Source: Ephydatia muelleri | Taxonomy: Eukaryota; Porifera; Demospongiae; Spongillida; Spongillidae | DNA length: 64,000 nucleotides | Assembly (NCBI GenBank): GCA_013339895.1 | Contig: JABACO010000008.1 | Location: 215,208-279,207, forward strand | Reading direction: 5' to 3' | Part shown: one piece after another, positions 22,183 through 34,088 of the stretch | Numbering within the stretch: the first letter of the stretch is position 1 | Layout: the number at the start of each line of letters is the position of its first letter | Translations under genes and position numbers: made by a program | The notes under the pieces: generated by a model | What the model was told of the DNA's origin: nothing | Database searches by the model: none | The model's input: the letters and a program-made list of their open reading frames with translations, nothing else

Positions 22183-22491
22183 CCGGCACCAGCCCCGGAT
22201 CCAGCATAGCCTTGGGGGGGGCAGCCGCCCCCCCCATCGCGTATGAAATGCCGCCCCCTGGTAGCTTTTGCCGCCCCCCCCCCCTCCTTCCCGACGACAA
22301 AGATCTACAGATAACGTGTTGCGCCATACTTAAAAGTCCCGATAACTCAGTTGTACGGACAAATGTCAACGAAGCGGTGGAGCACGACAGGGCAGGTGCG
22401 GAGTGGACCCGTTTGCCGTGATGTTTCTTGTGTTTTAGTAGAGAATGCGTGCATGTGAGTGACGAATTGATTAATGTAACTTGCCGACTGC

Positions 22492-22523
<32 letters not shown>

Positions 22524-22636
22524 TCGTAAGCGGACTGCACCCCCCTCCTCCGTTCAAACAGCTTCGCATACATTGCCGCCCCTCTGGTAAACCGCCCCCC
22601 CCCATAGCAAATTCCTGGATCCGGGGCTGACCGGCA
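22183..22636. mobile_element. MITE-like element with inverted ends and poly-C tract
   Basis: The left end CCGGCACCAGCCCCGGATCC and right end GGATCCGGGGCTGACCGGCA are imperfect inverted repeats of about 22 bp. Inside are G8/C8 runs near 22214-22236, C-rich blocks, and a poly-C tract at about 22493-22522. Overlapping ORFs (161 and 83 codons) are low-complexity translations. Confidence 0.7.
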
Positions 22637-22707
22637 CAATGCGTATAATTGTTAATTAAATTGTAGGCATGAAATCGTTAACAGTGAGTGAGTCTCCCCT
22701 GTGCATT

Positions 22708-23115
22708 TCAAAAGTACATGGGTAATTCTTCCTTCATACTATACATTATGTTTTGTATTGACCTGTCCTTCAGAGTACTTGTAGCTTCACTTAGCTCTTT
22801 GGGAAATTGCTTTCTGTTTCTTCTAATTGTTCCAACAAAAAATAATAATTGTTGTGTTTTTGCGGAGCAACGTTGATGTGAACAGATTAGAACGAACAAG
22901 TCACAACAGAAAATGAAGTACACGAGAACGAGAGAAGGAATGCACACTACAAAGATCAGGCACGTGATCATCCGGAAATGTAATGAATAATCTAAATGTC
23001 CCGAAACTATGCGCACATAACACATCCCTGTCAGCCTTGAAATACACGGGTGAAAGGCGATAGCACTTCTTCCTGTTCCTAGTGCTGCGGCGAGGGTTGT
23101 CAGGGCCATAATCAT
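22708..23115 (-). CDS. Hypothetical 135-codon ORF, possible membrane segment
   Basis: An open minus-strand frame with a hydrophobic stretch MITCLIFVVCIPSLVLVYFI around residues 49-68, followed by more hydrophobic and Cys residues. No homologue is recognised. It lies 3' of, and on the same strand as, the gypsy fragment at 23199-23966, so it may be chance or a retroelement tail. Confidence 0.2.
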   Translation of the reverse strand: MIMALTTLAAALGTGRSAIAFHPCISRLTGMCYVRIVSGHLDYSLHFRMITCLIFVVCIPSLVLVYFIFCCDLFVLICSHQRCSAKTQQLLFFVGTIRRNRKQFPKELSEATSTLKDRSIQNIMYSMKEELPMYF

Positions 23116-23198
23116 TCCCAGTGGGAGGTCGGGGTTATGTTGAGTTTATGTTGGCAGGCTGAGGCACTTGATTTCCATGGTCAAAGGGTTCTGTAGCC

Positions 23199-23966
23199 TC
23201 AAGCGTCCCTGACTCTGCAAGTGGGAGGTCCGTAGAAGATAGTGGTTATGCTGAAACCTGTGGCAGAGGCTGGAAGCTCTCCAGGATTGGTATCCTCTAG
23301 GTAGCCATAGCGGTATTGCAGCTGCTCAACATGACGCCTCCAAGTAGCACCATGAGGGAAAACACGGACATTAATGCTTCGAGGGCCAAACCCTTTCGTC
23401 ACCACTGCAGGTACCCAACGTGGATCCTTGTTTCGCTGAGGTCCGCAGTAAAAGACATAACAAGGGTCACCTACCTTGAACATGTGACACTCTGGCTACT
23501 TGGCTGTTGGAAGCAGTGGGTGGAGACTTAGGAGTTGCTGTTGACTGTTTTGCTTGAGCAGGAAAAGGAAGATGTCAATTTTACACCGGATCTGCCGTCC
23601 ATTCAGAATCTCACTAGGAGAGTAGCCTGATGCAAGTGGTGTTCTGCGATACTGCATAAGAAATTCCAGAGTTGCTGCTCATGGAGGGAGAGATGACTTG
23701 GTAAGCACTTGCTTGAAGGTTTGAACTAGGCGTTCAGCAGCACCATTCGTTGTCGGATGATACGGAGCATCAGTCAGGTGAGTGATACCTTGTTCTTTGC
23801 ACCAAGTCTGGAACTCTTCTGATACGAAACAAGTGGTATTATCTGTCACAACAGTTGTGAGGGTAACCCAAATGAGCGAAGTCTCACTCGAGCAGCTCGG
23901 TAGTCGCCTTGGTTGAAGGGTGACTGGGTGGATGCATGGAATACACATCGATCAGAAATAGCCAGT
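23199..23966 (-). pseudogene. Ty3/gypsy integrase fragment
   Basis: The minus strand carries LIDVYSMHP (first Asp, about 23950). After a frameshift it has VVTDNTTCFVSEEFQTWC (second Asp), DAPYHPTTNGAAERLVQTFK (Glu), a stop, and a C-terminal tail with FKVGDPCYVFYCG, RWVPAVVTKGFG and ATWRRHVEQL. These are the integrase core and post-core domain of a gypsy pol protein. The N-terminal zinc finger, RT and LTRs are absent, and at least two frameshifts/stops are present. Confidence 0.85.
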
Positions 23967-23981
23967 TTGTTCCCATGAAAG

Positions 23982-24790
23982 GTGGCAACAGCTATAGCTC
24001 ATCATATATTGTTTGCAAGAGATCAGAAAACTGCAGCTAGAGCAAGAGGGGCGCAAAAGGCCAAAGTTCATGAAGTGTCACCATCTAGTAAATTGGTTGG
24101 GTTGATACCTGTTGTAGTGGATTGGCACACCAAAGTCAAACTACTTGATGTTAGTAGCAGTCATTTTTTGTCGCTACTCACTACTTTACTTCCTTTAAAA
24201 CAAGTCATCTGGAAGTTCTTTCCTTCCACCACTCTCAAGGAGACCTGGAACGCTCTATGAACTTAGGAACGAGTTAAATCGTACCAATGAGGTGAAGACT
24301 CCTAAAAAGGATGTAAATGCATGTGAGGATTTCATAACTGCTGGTCTTGTTGCTGCTGCCCTTGCCACATTTAAGCAAGAATCTACCAAAGACTATCCTG
24401 CTGAAAGTGTCCTACAAGGAGCTGACAATATGTGGACATTGCCTGATGAAAAGAGGCAAAATTGTTTGAAGGAACTCTGTGGGTGGGGTTATATGATAAG
24501 TTTGTATGCTTCAGCTACAATACTGCAGTTCTAGTGTCACCAGAATGTGACAAGGTTTATGAGTACTCTGTGCTGCTTTTGCGTCTGGCTTGCTTCTATA
24601 TGGAGTTTGCAGATGCTATTAGAGAAGGAGATTGTGGGTGCATACTACGATGCTGGAAGCATATGTTACCATTATTTTCAGGGTCTGGGAATAAGAGCTA
24701 TACTTCTGAGCCTGCCAATATCCTTGTACAGCATTTTATACACTTTCCCCACACTTTACTCATTTGTATTTTCCATGTACTAGTAGTTTG
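23982..24790 (+). pseudogene. DUF6589-like transposon protein fragment
   Basis: Plus-strand ORFs in three frames give WHTKVKLLDV, WKFFPSTTLKETWNAL, ACEDFITAGLVAAALATFKQ, and then LLLRLACFYMEFADAIREGD and CILRCWKHMLPLFSGSGNKS. The last block resembles the DAIREGDGxRxLRCWKxxLPxFxxxGxxNY segment I associate with DUF6589-type proteins of cnidarians and sponges, which are thought to be transposon-derived. Frameshifts and missing ends mark it as a relic. It abuts the gypsy fragment head to head. Confidence 0.5.
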
Positions 24791-24805
24791 ACTTTGTGGT
24801 AGGAT

Positions 24806-25240
24806 CTAGACTGTAAAAAGGTAACCATTGATGCCTCGCCGTCCCTGCCAGCACACACACATTTCCTGAATGTAGCTAGAGACATCGTCAGGTACTCCTA
24901 AATGAATTATTTGCCGAACATTGGGACAATCAACACCCATACCAAAGGCCACAGTGGCAACAACAACCCTTCGATTACTATTAATTTTCAAGGATCTCTG
25001 ATTTGTGGTCTGATTCGGTGACATTTCAACAAGTCTAAACTCGGGTATCAGGCGCATCCTCTGGATTCGTGAATGCTAAGCCAAGGTGGTCTTTAAGGTA
25101 CAAATAGATACCTGCACATACTCCAAATGATCGTCCATAAATTATTGTCTTTGGGAATTCAGTCTTCTCACCTCTCAATTTTTCAGCAAATTCTTTGAAG
25201 GTGTCAGGTAGAGACTTGAAAGATCCTACAGAATAGACTA
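24806..25240 (-). pseudogene. RecQ-like helicase fragment
   Basis: Minus strand from about 25235: [67 protein letters not shown], then [40 protein letters not shown] and GRRG. These are motifs IV, V ([11 protein letters not shown]) and VI of a superfamily-2 RecQ helicase C-terminal lobe. The usual QESGRAGRDG is changed to [13 protein letters not shown] frameshift lies near 25060. RecQ-like copies are expanded in several sponge and coral genomes. Confidence 0.78.
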
Positions 25241-25896
25241 GATAGGATCTAGTTCAGCACCTGGTGAGGGCTATTTAACCCTATTGTACGAGTCACTGCT
25301 ATCCGGTCACTTCTAGTAGCAGTTGCAGTCAGTGCCGTGCCATCACATGTACTGACGACAGTATCAAACTGCGTACTTCTCCAATCCTGGTTAGTACATA
25401 CCGGAATGTCTCACCCCTGTAAGGTGTACAAGACAATATAAAAGTGCACAGTAAATAATATCGCTGATTTATGAGCATTAACTTTATACCAAGTGGTAAT
25501 ATCACATCATGAATAATTAATTATTTTGATAAGAATAGCTTGTTCTGTGATGATTATGTCCTTAGTATAATAATGCTAAATGATGATATGTATTTGGTTG
25601 CACCAATACAAGGTTCAATCATTTGGATTAGTTATTAAGAATTAGTGTAAATCAATGAATTTATAATGAATTTGAGTGCAGCAAAAAATAACAGTCCCCA
25701 ATTCGCACCATTTTGTTCCCCTTGGGTAGTTCATACAATACCCAATGCACTTTGCTTGAAATCCAACTGGGGAAATGAATCACGGAGCAGTATTATCATA
25801 TCAAAAACTGAACACCTTTTGACTTGTAGCTTCATCACAGTTTACACAGCATACACAACACCTTGTTGCTGCTGTGTTTGTGAAGCTAGCCACCCC
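25241..25896. other. No recognised features
   Basis: AT-rich with short ORFs. No motifs. Confidence 0.5.
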
Positions 25897-26003
25897 CCTT
25901 GCCTACTATTACACCAACTCCTCCCCTTACCTACTACCACCCCTACTCTTCCCCTTACTACTACATGTAGGTGAGGAGTAGGGGTAATAATAGGCAAGGT
26001 GAC
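25897..26003. repeat. Imperfect hairpin, CCTTGCCTA / TAGGCAAGG arms
   Basis: CCTTGCCTACTATTACACC at the left is complementary to GGGGTAATAATAGGCAAGGT at the right, with pyrimidine-rich CCCCTACTC repeats between. Confidence 0.7.
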
Positions 26004-26087
26004 AAGTAGGTGTAGTGGTATGGTAACAGCCATAAGTGTAATTATTATCTGATCCATGTAGGAGACCTTGTACACTATAGGGATCAT

Positions 26088-26402
26088 GTGGTCCATACCC
26101 CTGTGTAAGTAGTCCACACCCCTTTGTACTATGGTCCACACCCCTTTGTACTATGGTCCACACCCCTGTGTAGTATGGTACACACCCCTGTACATGTGTA
26201 CTAACTACATGTATGGTCCACACTCCTGTGTACTATGGTCCACACTTCTGTGTGCTATGGTCCACACTTCTGTGTGCTATGGTCCACACCCCTATGTACT
26301 ATGGTCCACACTCCTGCTTACTATGGTCCACAATTCTGTGTACTATGGTCCACACTCCTGTGTACTATGGTACACACACCTGTGCTATAGTCCACACCCC
26401 TT
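26088..26402 (+). repeat. 22-bp minisatellite, about 14 units
   Basis: Units of GTACTATGGTCCACAC plus CCCTTT or TCCTGT-type ends. The middle is slightly disturbed near 26185-26215. Because 22 is not a multiple of three, the ORFs seen arise from a few indels. Confidence 0.95.
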
Positions 26403-26602
26403 AACTAGAATCAAATGATGGTAATGTTGCTTCAACTTTCACTACCTATGGTTTCTTTGATTCTAATTTACATATTCAGTATAACAAAAAAGGTTCTTTT
26501 CAGAACTGCTACATTACAAAAGACTGACTACATGTATGCCAATCTTGCTAATACATGTAATATATATGGTGTGTATGTGTGCACGTGTCTTCTGTATGTT
26601 AA

Positions 26603-26605
<3 letters not shown>

Positions 26606-26650
<45 letters not shown>
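26606..26650 (+). repeat. (TG)n microsatellite
   Basis: About 22 TG dinucleotides preceded by TGTGCG. Confidence 0.98.
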
Positions 26651-26652
<2 letters not shown>

Positions 26653-28205
26653 TGCAGGAAATCAGGTGGCTACGAGACTATGAATGGTCCACATAAACAA
26701 GGTGCACTTTGAGGACCACCATTCATTAACTGATTAATTCCTGTAGATGCAAATAGGCGTCAAATAGGTGTTTACTGTTTCCAGGGTATTTTGGGTGAGG
26801 TGACCACAAACCACTGAAAAATTATACCAATTTTATGTTCTTCATGAACATGGCTTTAGTGGGTGCCGTTAGATTATCCCTTCCTGCCACACGAATTTTT
26901 TGTGGCCACATATGAGATCAAATCACCTTTACCTTATAATAAACTTTATTTAGGCATTAATTGGTTATCAGATGGTCTCTCTGATCATGATCTGTTCAGT
27001 GCCACATGTCCTACTAATAAGCATTTACGGTAGCCTAGTTGCACTATACTGGTATGTGCTATCAGAAACCTGGCATATGTAACGTCTCTATGTCCTTCAA
27101 ATGGCACTTCATCTTGGTAACAACATTTTAGTACCCGACTACTGGTACGCGGTAGTGACGGGTACGCACGCTTAAACTTACCAAAAAGACCTGGGCTGCT
27201 ACATTCATCATTGCTACGGAGCATATATAGTAACGCAGTTCCAATGCGCAGCCAATTGTAGGCACTGCGGAATCCTTGATTTTGGACCGTAAAATCCTAG
27301 ACGTCAGAAGAAAATGTTTCTGTTTGCAATTTTAAAAATATTTATTGACACCATTTGGTAAAAACGATCTGGTAGCTTCATTGTGCTTCGTTGTGGCTTA
27401 CTATGCATTAAGAACGACTGCCGAATGCGTGAGCAATAGACCAGACTAGTTTTTAAGTTTTAAAACACGCACCGTATTTATTAAGTGTTGTTCAAATCGA
27501 ATATAGTTTTCTGGCCACGATTTTCGACTCCTAAACGCTGCGTCCCCTCCACGGTAGGTATTCTCCCCTCTAGATAATTCATCCTTCTATCTTTCTACGA
27601 AGTTTCATAAAGATTTGACGAAGCGCAGGGTACCTTCTACGATGCGCCAGTTACTGAACATCTTTGGACCGATACATCAAATGGCACTATACACCAGGAT
27701 CTACAGAAACATCATTTTTTATAACTTAGATCATAACTTTTGGGTTTGGATCACTAAAAATGTCGGAATTCCTATCTGACACTGAATTTTCAGGGTCGAA
27801 ACATAAAGGTATCTTCAGGTTAAGGTTTTTGGCTTACAACTCAACAAATAGTTCGACTTAAGAGCTCCTTTTTGTTTTGCCAGATAGCTCATTATAGTAG
27901 CTATATATATGGAATGTTTGAACTCTTAACTCCAATTCGTTGTGAAGTTAGGATTGCTTTTATAAGGTTTTTGATATGAGTGCTGCTTAGCATCATTACG
28001 GCCGAATTAATTCGACTTAAGAGATGAAAATCATGTCATACTATTCAGAGGTCCCTAAAGTAACCATATAATTTTTAATAATTTATTGGACATTTGTTAA
28101 CCATACTAAACATTGCTATAAAGGCAGAAAAGCTTCTAATTAAAGAAATTGTATTTAATGTTAGGATTCTTCAGTAAATGTATTTGATTACGTGACGTCA
28201 CTGAG
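26651..28205. other. Long stretch without recognised genes
   Basis: Mostly AT-rich. GTGACGTCAC, a perfect 10-bp palindrome and consensus CRE, sits at 28192-28201 just before the exon candidate at 28206. Confidence 0.55.
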
Positions 28206-28445
28206 GGTGTGCGTACTACAGATAGCCAGTTATCCGCGTCAAACGCCACGGGTTCTTTTCAGAAATCAGAACCAATGCAGCTTGACATCCCAGAGGGACC
28301 ATTCTGGAACAAGAGCCACGAGCCTAATCCGAAAGCGCGTGATATGACGGGTCTATTAATGGAAGATCTCAGAGAGGAGGCAAAAGCATGGTGCTTGCAG
28401 AACTCGTTAAACGAATCAGAATTTCAGCTGACGCTTACGACATAG
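28206..28445 (+). CDS. Candidate last exon of an unrecognised gene
   Basis: After TACTACAG (a weak acceptor), a frame runs to TAG at 28443 and encodes about 75 residues. It includes EPMQLDIPEGPFWNKSHEP, then MTGLLMEDLREEAKAWCLQN and SLNESEFQ. The amino-acid mix, with acidic and helical residues, looks like real protein. There is no family match and no upstream exon was found. If no intron exists, the ATG at 28209 could start a 78-residue protein, close behind a CRE palindrome. Confidence 0.35.
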   Translation, partial: GVRTTDSQLSASNATGSFQKSEPMQLDIPEGPFWNKSHEPNPKARDMTGLLMEDLREEAKAWCLQNSLNESEFQLTLTT

Positions 28446-29505
28446 ATTGCAGCAATATAATATAATTATATACATGCATATATAATCAACAATGTTGATG
28501 TCAACCGAACAGCTAGCCATAGCTGCACTTGTACTGCAACGAGTACAATAGTCAGCCAGGTGAGGGCCTTTATACATAGTATGCCACCATTAAAATACGT
28601 TCTACTATGGTTTTCAAGTGTAGCTGTGAATGTTAGAATCTTAGAGTTATACTGAGACATTATAGCCTCATAAGATGACTATACATCTTGCAAAAAATAT
28701 ACATGTATACTATGACAATTCCACAGGAGCAGCAAACCTTCATTTCCAGAGTATTTACTAATTTAACTTCTCTGCAAGGTGCATGTAAATTCACCAACGT
28801 ACTATACGATGGGCAGATAACCCATAAAGCAAGTTACCAAAACTAAAAATGAAATATTGAATGATGGATGAATCTGAAGAATAAGGAATTGATGGTCATT
28901 GACATGCTCGTGGACTATTTATTGGTGATTTAGTGTTTGTGGCCAATGAAAATAATATTCTTCTATGCTAAATGATATTGTGCTCAAGTGTATGCATGCT
29001 AGTCAGTTGTTTGTTCACAATTTGAAAATATACATGTAATGAATTTTAGTTAAAACCCTTCTAAAAGTCTTAACAAAGTCAGAACCACTTATATGCAATG
29101 TTTGGAATTAATATCTTACGGAATGGCAAGGTTATGCTTTATTGTTCCTCAACCGTCACAGTTTTTATTGCGATTACGCATTGACCGCTGTACAAAAAAA
29201 GTTGTCACTTTGGCGCTACATATCTCCGGTGCTAAATATGCTACGGTGACGCATAAAGTACTGTTAAACGCAGCTTTTCTTGCTCTTTCTAACGATAATA
29301 ATATTATAATCTTTTGAGCATTATTAAAAAAATTCCGCAGTGCCTACCAATTGCAAGCCTGCGAAGGAATACGACAATAATACGTTAATCCCACGGTCCT
29401 CCATAATCCTTATTCTTATGTATCCTTTGAGGACATATAACCCTACCCCTTACAATGTTATGTGTTCCTGTCCTTTGCAATATGTTATTGTTTCATCGAA
29501 GATCG

Positions 29506-29541
<36 letters not shown>

Positions 29542-29787
29542 CCCTCCGAGCCTCTCTCTTCGCACACCCAAAGGACTATAGCTGAATTCTCCGGCGCTGC
29601 GCGTGCATATACGCGCACTCAATCTAAGCTGTTGCAGTGTGCGCACGGTACGTATTGAGAGTTCCAATTCGATTGCAGTGGTCCAAGCAGTCCCGGCCCC
29701 GGCCCGGGGTTGCATTCTTGAAAAGCTGTACGATATCAACGAAGTATTGAAGTCTTTATGATATCTGTGCTGCCAACTGAAGCTATA
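28446..29787. other. No recognised genes; poly-C tract
   Basis: A poly-C tract at about 29507-29538 gives proline- or glycine-rich shadow ORFs. GGCCCCGGCCCGGGG lies at 29693-29707. Confidence 0.55.
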
Positions 29788-30594
29788 TATGGGACAGTGT
29801 CCAGCAAAATCGGGCTTGTGGGGTTATAATTTTATCACTATAAAAATTGCACGTTACACTTAACAGCACATCTTCGCAACGGTACAACCTTTTCCTTTCA
29901 AATTTCGTACACTTGTTTCCACACCATTTCTCTCTGTGGAAATCGATTTTTGTAATCTACGTATTTTCCGTGCAGCGGGTACAGCATTCGTTAACCCCGC
30001 GGGTTAGAAATCCACATTTCTCGAGGTGCGAGTGTTGAAAACGCGTCAAATTCGGAACATACATAGTGAAGTCTTGTAGCTATTGATTTGTTCAGATCGT
30101 TGATTTGTATATTATCCGTTACGGTAATATGGCAGTGCAAAGTTAGTGCATATTTCCCGCTCCATTCGCGCCACCAATGTATCTTAACGCGCTTCCCGTT
30201 CTTCCGAGCACATGAATATGCAATTTATATCTGGCTCCGCCTATTCTCCGCCCCAAAGACCCAGTACCACTTTTGCTTAAGTTGCTGGAAATTAAAGTGG
30301 AAACAATCTCGTTACGGCTGGCTTTGACTTTACAACTAGCGATTAGCGAAGTAAAGTTAACAAGTAATTGAGGCGATCGTGCAATGCACGTGAACTCCTC
30401 TCGTGCCAACTCGGTACGTACGCACTCATAGCCACATTATAATACATCGCAGACATCAGGAGGGTGGTGATTGATTCATTTAGGAAAAGGCTTTCCGGGG
30501 ACAAGTACGATTGCTAAGCCTTACTGTATACTACATGTACTATAAGTCTTGCTGCCTTCTTTGCACAACGTTAGCAACACAAACTAGTGCTATG
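29788..30594 (+). repeat. 800-bp module M, copy 1
   Basis: Starts GGGACAGTGTCCAGC and ends AACGTTAGCAACACAAACTAG at the edge of a satellite array. About 99 percent like copy 2, but with a 2-bp GC insertion near 30188 that breaks the ORF seen in copies 2 and 3. On the minus strand a GGGGCGGAG box, AGGCGGAGCC and GATATAAATTGCATATTCATG (at 20 bases GATATAAATTGCATATTCAT) resemble a GC-box plus TATA promoter. The role is unknown. Confidence 0.85.
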
Positions 30595-30999
30595 GTGCAG
30601 TGCCAGTTATAATAAGTGCTGTTACTGTGCTTGTAAAGTAGTGCTATAGTGTTGTGCTTGTGAAGTAGTGCTATTGTGCAGTACCCGTTATGGTGCTGAA
30701 GTAGTGCCATGGGTGAAGTAGTGCTATGGTGCTGATTGTGTAGTGCTATGGCACTCTGCATTTATGAACTAGTGAAGTAGTGCCATTGTTCTGTGCTTTT
30801 GAAGTAGTGCTATGGTGCTGATTGCATATTGATATGGTGCAGTGCTTGTGACGTAGTGCGATGGTACAGTGCTTGTGACGTAGTGCTATGCTTGTGATGT
30901 AGTGCTATGGTGCAGTGCTTGTAACGTAGTGCTATGGTGCAGTGCTTGTGACGTAGTGCTATGGTGCAGTGCTTGTGACTTAGTGCTATGGTGCAGTGC

Positions 31000-31215
31000 T
31001 TGTGCGAGGAAGCAAGGGCCATGGGGGCCATTACCCTCATTTTATTGTCATAGAGGGGCATTGCCCCCCCCCCCCCCCCCCCCCCTCACCTTTATTCAGT
31101 ACGATCTATACACCATCCTAAAATTTATGTCAGGTCCTCAGCCTATAGACACATTTATTTGTACCCCCCACTTTTAAATACCTTACTACACACCTGATGG
31201 TGGCACCGTGCTTCT
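31000..31215 (+). repeat. Spacer module A within the satellite
   Basis: GAGGAAGCAAGGGCCATGGG, poly-C, then CCATCCTAAAAT, CCTATAGACAC and CACACCTGATGGTGGCAC. Other copies are at 31985-32250 and, inverted, at 37025-37285 and 38385-38605. Confidence 0.9.
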
Positions 31216-32774
31216 GAAGTAGTGCTATGGTGCTATGCTTGCTGTGGTGCTTATTGTGTAGTGCTATGGTGCTGCGTTTATCAAGTAGTGATATTGTGCA
31301 GTGCTAAGCAATGCTGTGGTGCTGTGTTTGTGAAGCATGTGAAGTAGTGCTATGGTGTTGTGCATGTGAAGTAGTGCCATCCCTATTATGGTGCTGAAGT
31401 AGTGCCATTGGTGAAGTATGTGTGCTGATTGTGTAGTGCTATGGTGCTGATTGTATAGTGCTATGGTGCTGATTTTGTGGTGCTATGGTGCCATGGTATG
31501 TGCTATGCTTGTGAAGTACAGTGTAGTGCTAGGGTGTTGATTGTGTAGTGCTATGGTGCTGATTATGCAGTGCTATGGTGCTGCATTTATGAAGTAGGGC
31601 TATGGTGCAGTGTTTTTGAAGTACATGTAATGCTATGGGACAGTGGCATAGGACGTATGAGTACCATTGGGGCCATAGCCCCCCTCCACCCCCCTCCACC
31701 AGTACCGTATATAAATGGAGGGGGGGGGGGTGCTACACGCTGTCCTAAAAATCCGATCTCTCCCCCCTACCCCCTCGGCCTATAGACATGCTCATTTATT
31801 TGCACCCCCACCTTCCTACACGCCTGCTATACTAGTGAAGTAGTGTTGTGGTGTTTATTGTGTAGTGCAATGGTGTTACATTTATGAAGTAGTGCTATGG
31901 TTTGTGAAGTAGTGCTATGGTGCAGTGTTTGTTCAGAAGTAGTGCTACGGTGCAGTGCTTGTGACGTGCTATGGTGCAGTGCTTGTGCGAGGAAGCAAGG
32001 GCCATGGGGGCCATTGCCTCCATTTTATTGTCATGGGGGGGCATTGCCCCCCCCCCTCCCCCCCTCACCTTTATTCTGTATGATGTATAAAAGTATAAAT
32101 GGAGGGGGGAGTGGGGGGGGGGGGGGGGAAGTGCTATACACCATCCTAAAATTTCTGAGTCAGGTCCTCAACCTATAGACACGCTTATATATTTGTACCC
32201 CCCACCTTTAAATACCTTCCTACACACCTGATGGTGGCACTGTGCTTCTGAAGTAGTGCTATGGTGCTATGCTTGTGAAGTGGTGCTGTGGTGCTTATTG
32301 TGTAGTGCTATGGTGCTGTGTTTGTGAAGCATGTGAAGTAGTGCCATCCCTGTTTAGTGCTGATGTAGTGCCATGGGTGAAGTAGTGCTATGGTGCTGAT
32401 TGTGTAGTGCTATGGTGCTGATTGTGTAGTTCTATGGTACTGATTGTGTAATGCTATGGTGCTGATTGTGTAGTGCTATGGTGCTGATTGTGTAGTGCTA
32501 TGGTGCTGATTGTGTAGTGCTATGGTGCTGATGTGTAGTGCTATGGTGCTGATTGTGTAGTGTTATGGTGTTGATTGTGTAGTGCTATGGTGCTGATTGT
32601 GCAGTGCTATGGTGCCGATTGTGCAGTGCTATGGTGCTAATTGTGTAGTGCTGTGGTGCCAATTGTGTAGTGGTATGGTGCAGTGCTTGTGAAGTAGTGC
32701 TTTGGTGCTGATTGTGCAGTGCTATGGTGTTGCATTTATGACATGCTATGGTGCAGTGTTTGTGAAGTAGTGCT

Positions 32775-32990
32775 ATGGTCAATGGCATAAGAAGTATGGG
32801 GGCCATTGGGACCATAGCCCCCCCCCCCCCCCCCCCCCCCTCCACAGTACCATGTATAAGAGTATAAATGGAGGGGGGAGGGGGGTGCCACACACCATCC
32901 TAAACATAGGTCAGATCTCTCCCCCCTCGGCCTATAGACATGCTCATTTATTTGCACCCCCACCTTCCTACACGCCTGATGGTGCTGTCC
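32775..32990 (+). repeat. Spacer module B within the satellite
   Basis: GGGGCCATTGGGACCATAGC, poly-C, a GTATAAATGGAGGGGG inverted G-run, TCGGCCTATAGACATGCTC and CCTACACGCCTGATGG. Other copies are at 31640-31835 and, inverted, at 37365-37520. A and B share the CTATAGACA..TTTATTTG and CCTGATGGTG ends, so they are one family. Confidence 0.85.
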
Positions 32991-34088
32991 TTCTGAAGTA
33001 GTGCTTGGTGCTATACTAGTGAAGTAGTGTTGTGGTGCTTATTGTGTAGTGCTATGGTCCAGCACTTATCAAGTAGTGATATTGTGCAGTGCTAAGCAAT
33101 GCTATGGTGCTGTGTTTGTGAAGCATGTGATGTAGTGCTATAGTGTTGTGCATGTGAAGTAGTGCCATCCCTATTATGGTGCTGAAGTAATGCCATGGGT
33201 AAAGTATGTGTGCTGATTGTGTAGTGCTATGGTGCTGATTGTGTAGTGCTATGTGTGCTGATTGTGTAGTGCTATGGTGCCATGGTATGTGCTATGGTGC
33301 TGATTGTGTGGTGCCATGGTATGTGCTATGCTTGTGAAGTACAGTGTAGTGGTGCTACGGTGCTGATTGTGTAGTGCTAGGGTATTGATTGTGTAGTGCT
33401 ATGGTGCTGATTGTGTAATGCTATGTGTAGTGTTATGGTGCTGATTGTGTAGTGCTATGGTGCTGATTGTGTGGTGCAGTGCATGTGAAGTAGTGCTATA
33501 GTGTTGTGCATGTGAAGTAGTGCCATCCCTGTTATGGTGCTGAAGTAGTGCCATGGGTGAAGTATGTGTGCTGATTGTGTAGTGCTATGGTGCCATGGTA
33601 TGTGCTATGCTTGTGAAGTACAGTGTAGTGGTGCTATGATGCTGATTGTGCAGTACTATGGTGCTGATATGGTGCTGATCGTATAGTGCTATGGTGCCAT
33701 TGTGTAGTGGTATGATGCAGTGCTTGTGAAGTAGTGCTATGGTGCTAAAAGTGTAATGCTATGGTGTTGAAGTAGTGCTATGGTGCTAAAAGTGTAATGC
33801 TATGGTGTTGAAGTAGTGCTATGGTGCTGTGCCTGTTAAGTAATGCTATGGTGCTGATTGTGTAGTGCTATGGTGCTGCATTTATGACATAGTGCTATGG
33901 TCAGTGGCAAAGAAGTATGGGGGCCATTGGGACCCCCCCCTCCACAGTGTGAAATAGTGCTATGGTGCAGTCCCTGTGATGTTGTGCTATGGTGCTGTGC
34001 CTGTGAAGTAGTGCTATGGTGCTTGTGAAGTGCTTTTTTAAATAACATACATGTTCAAGCTGGGAAATTTGTTGGTGTACATGTATTT

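Larger units (their letters stand above)
30595..34050 (+). repeat. 22/27-bp satellite array, left arm
   Basis: Dominated by a unit of about 22 bp beginning GTAGTGCTATGGTGCTGATT, with variants in TTGTGAAGTAGTGCTATGG and a 27-bp form with TTGTGACGTAGTGCTATGG. It is interrupted by spacer modules A (about 31000-31215 and 31985-32250) and B (about 31640-31835, 32775-32990, partial 33900-33960). Each spacer carries facing poly-C and poly-G runs. Long ORFs here are repeat translations. Confidence 0.95.

Noticed and set aside
22154..22639. 161-codon minus-strand ORF rich in glycine
   Set aside because: It spans a poly-C tract and both inverted ends of the MITE-like element. No domain is seen.
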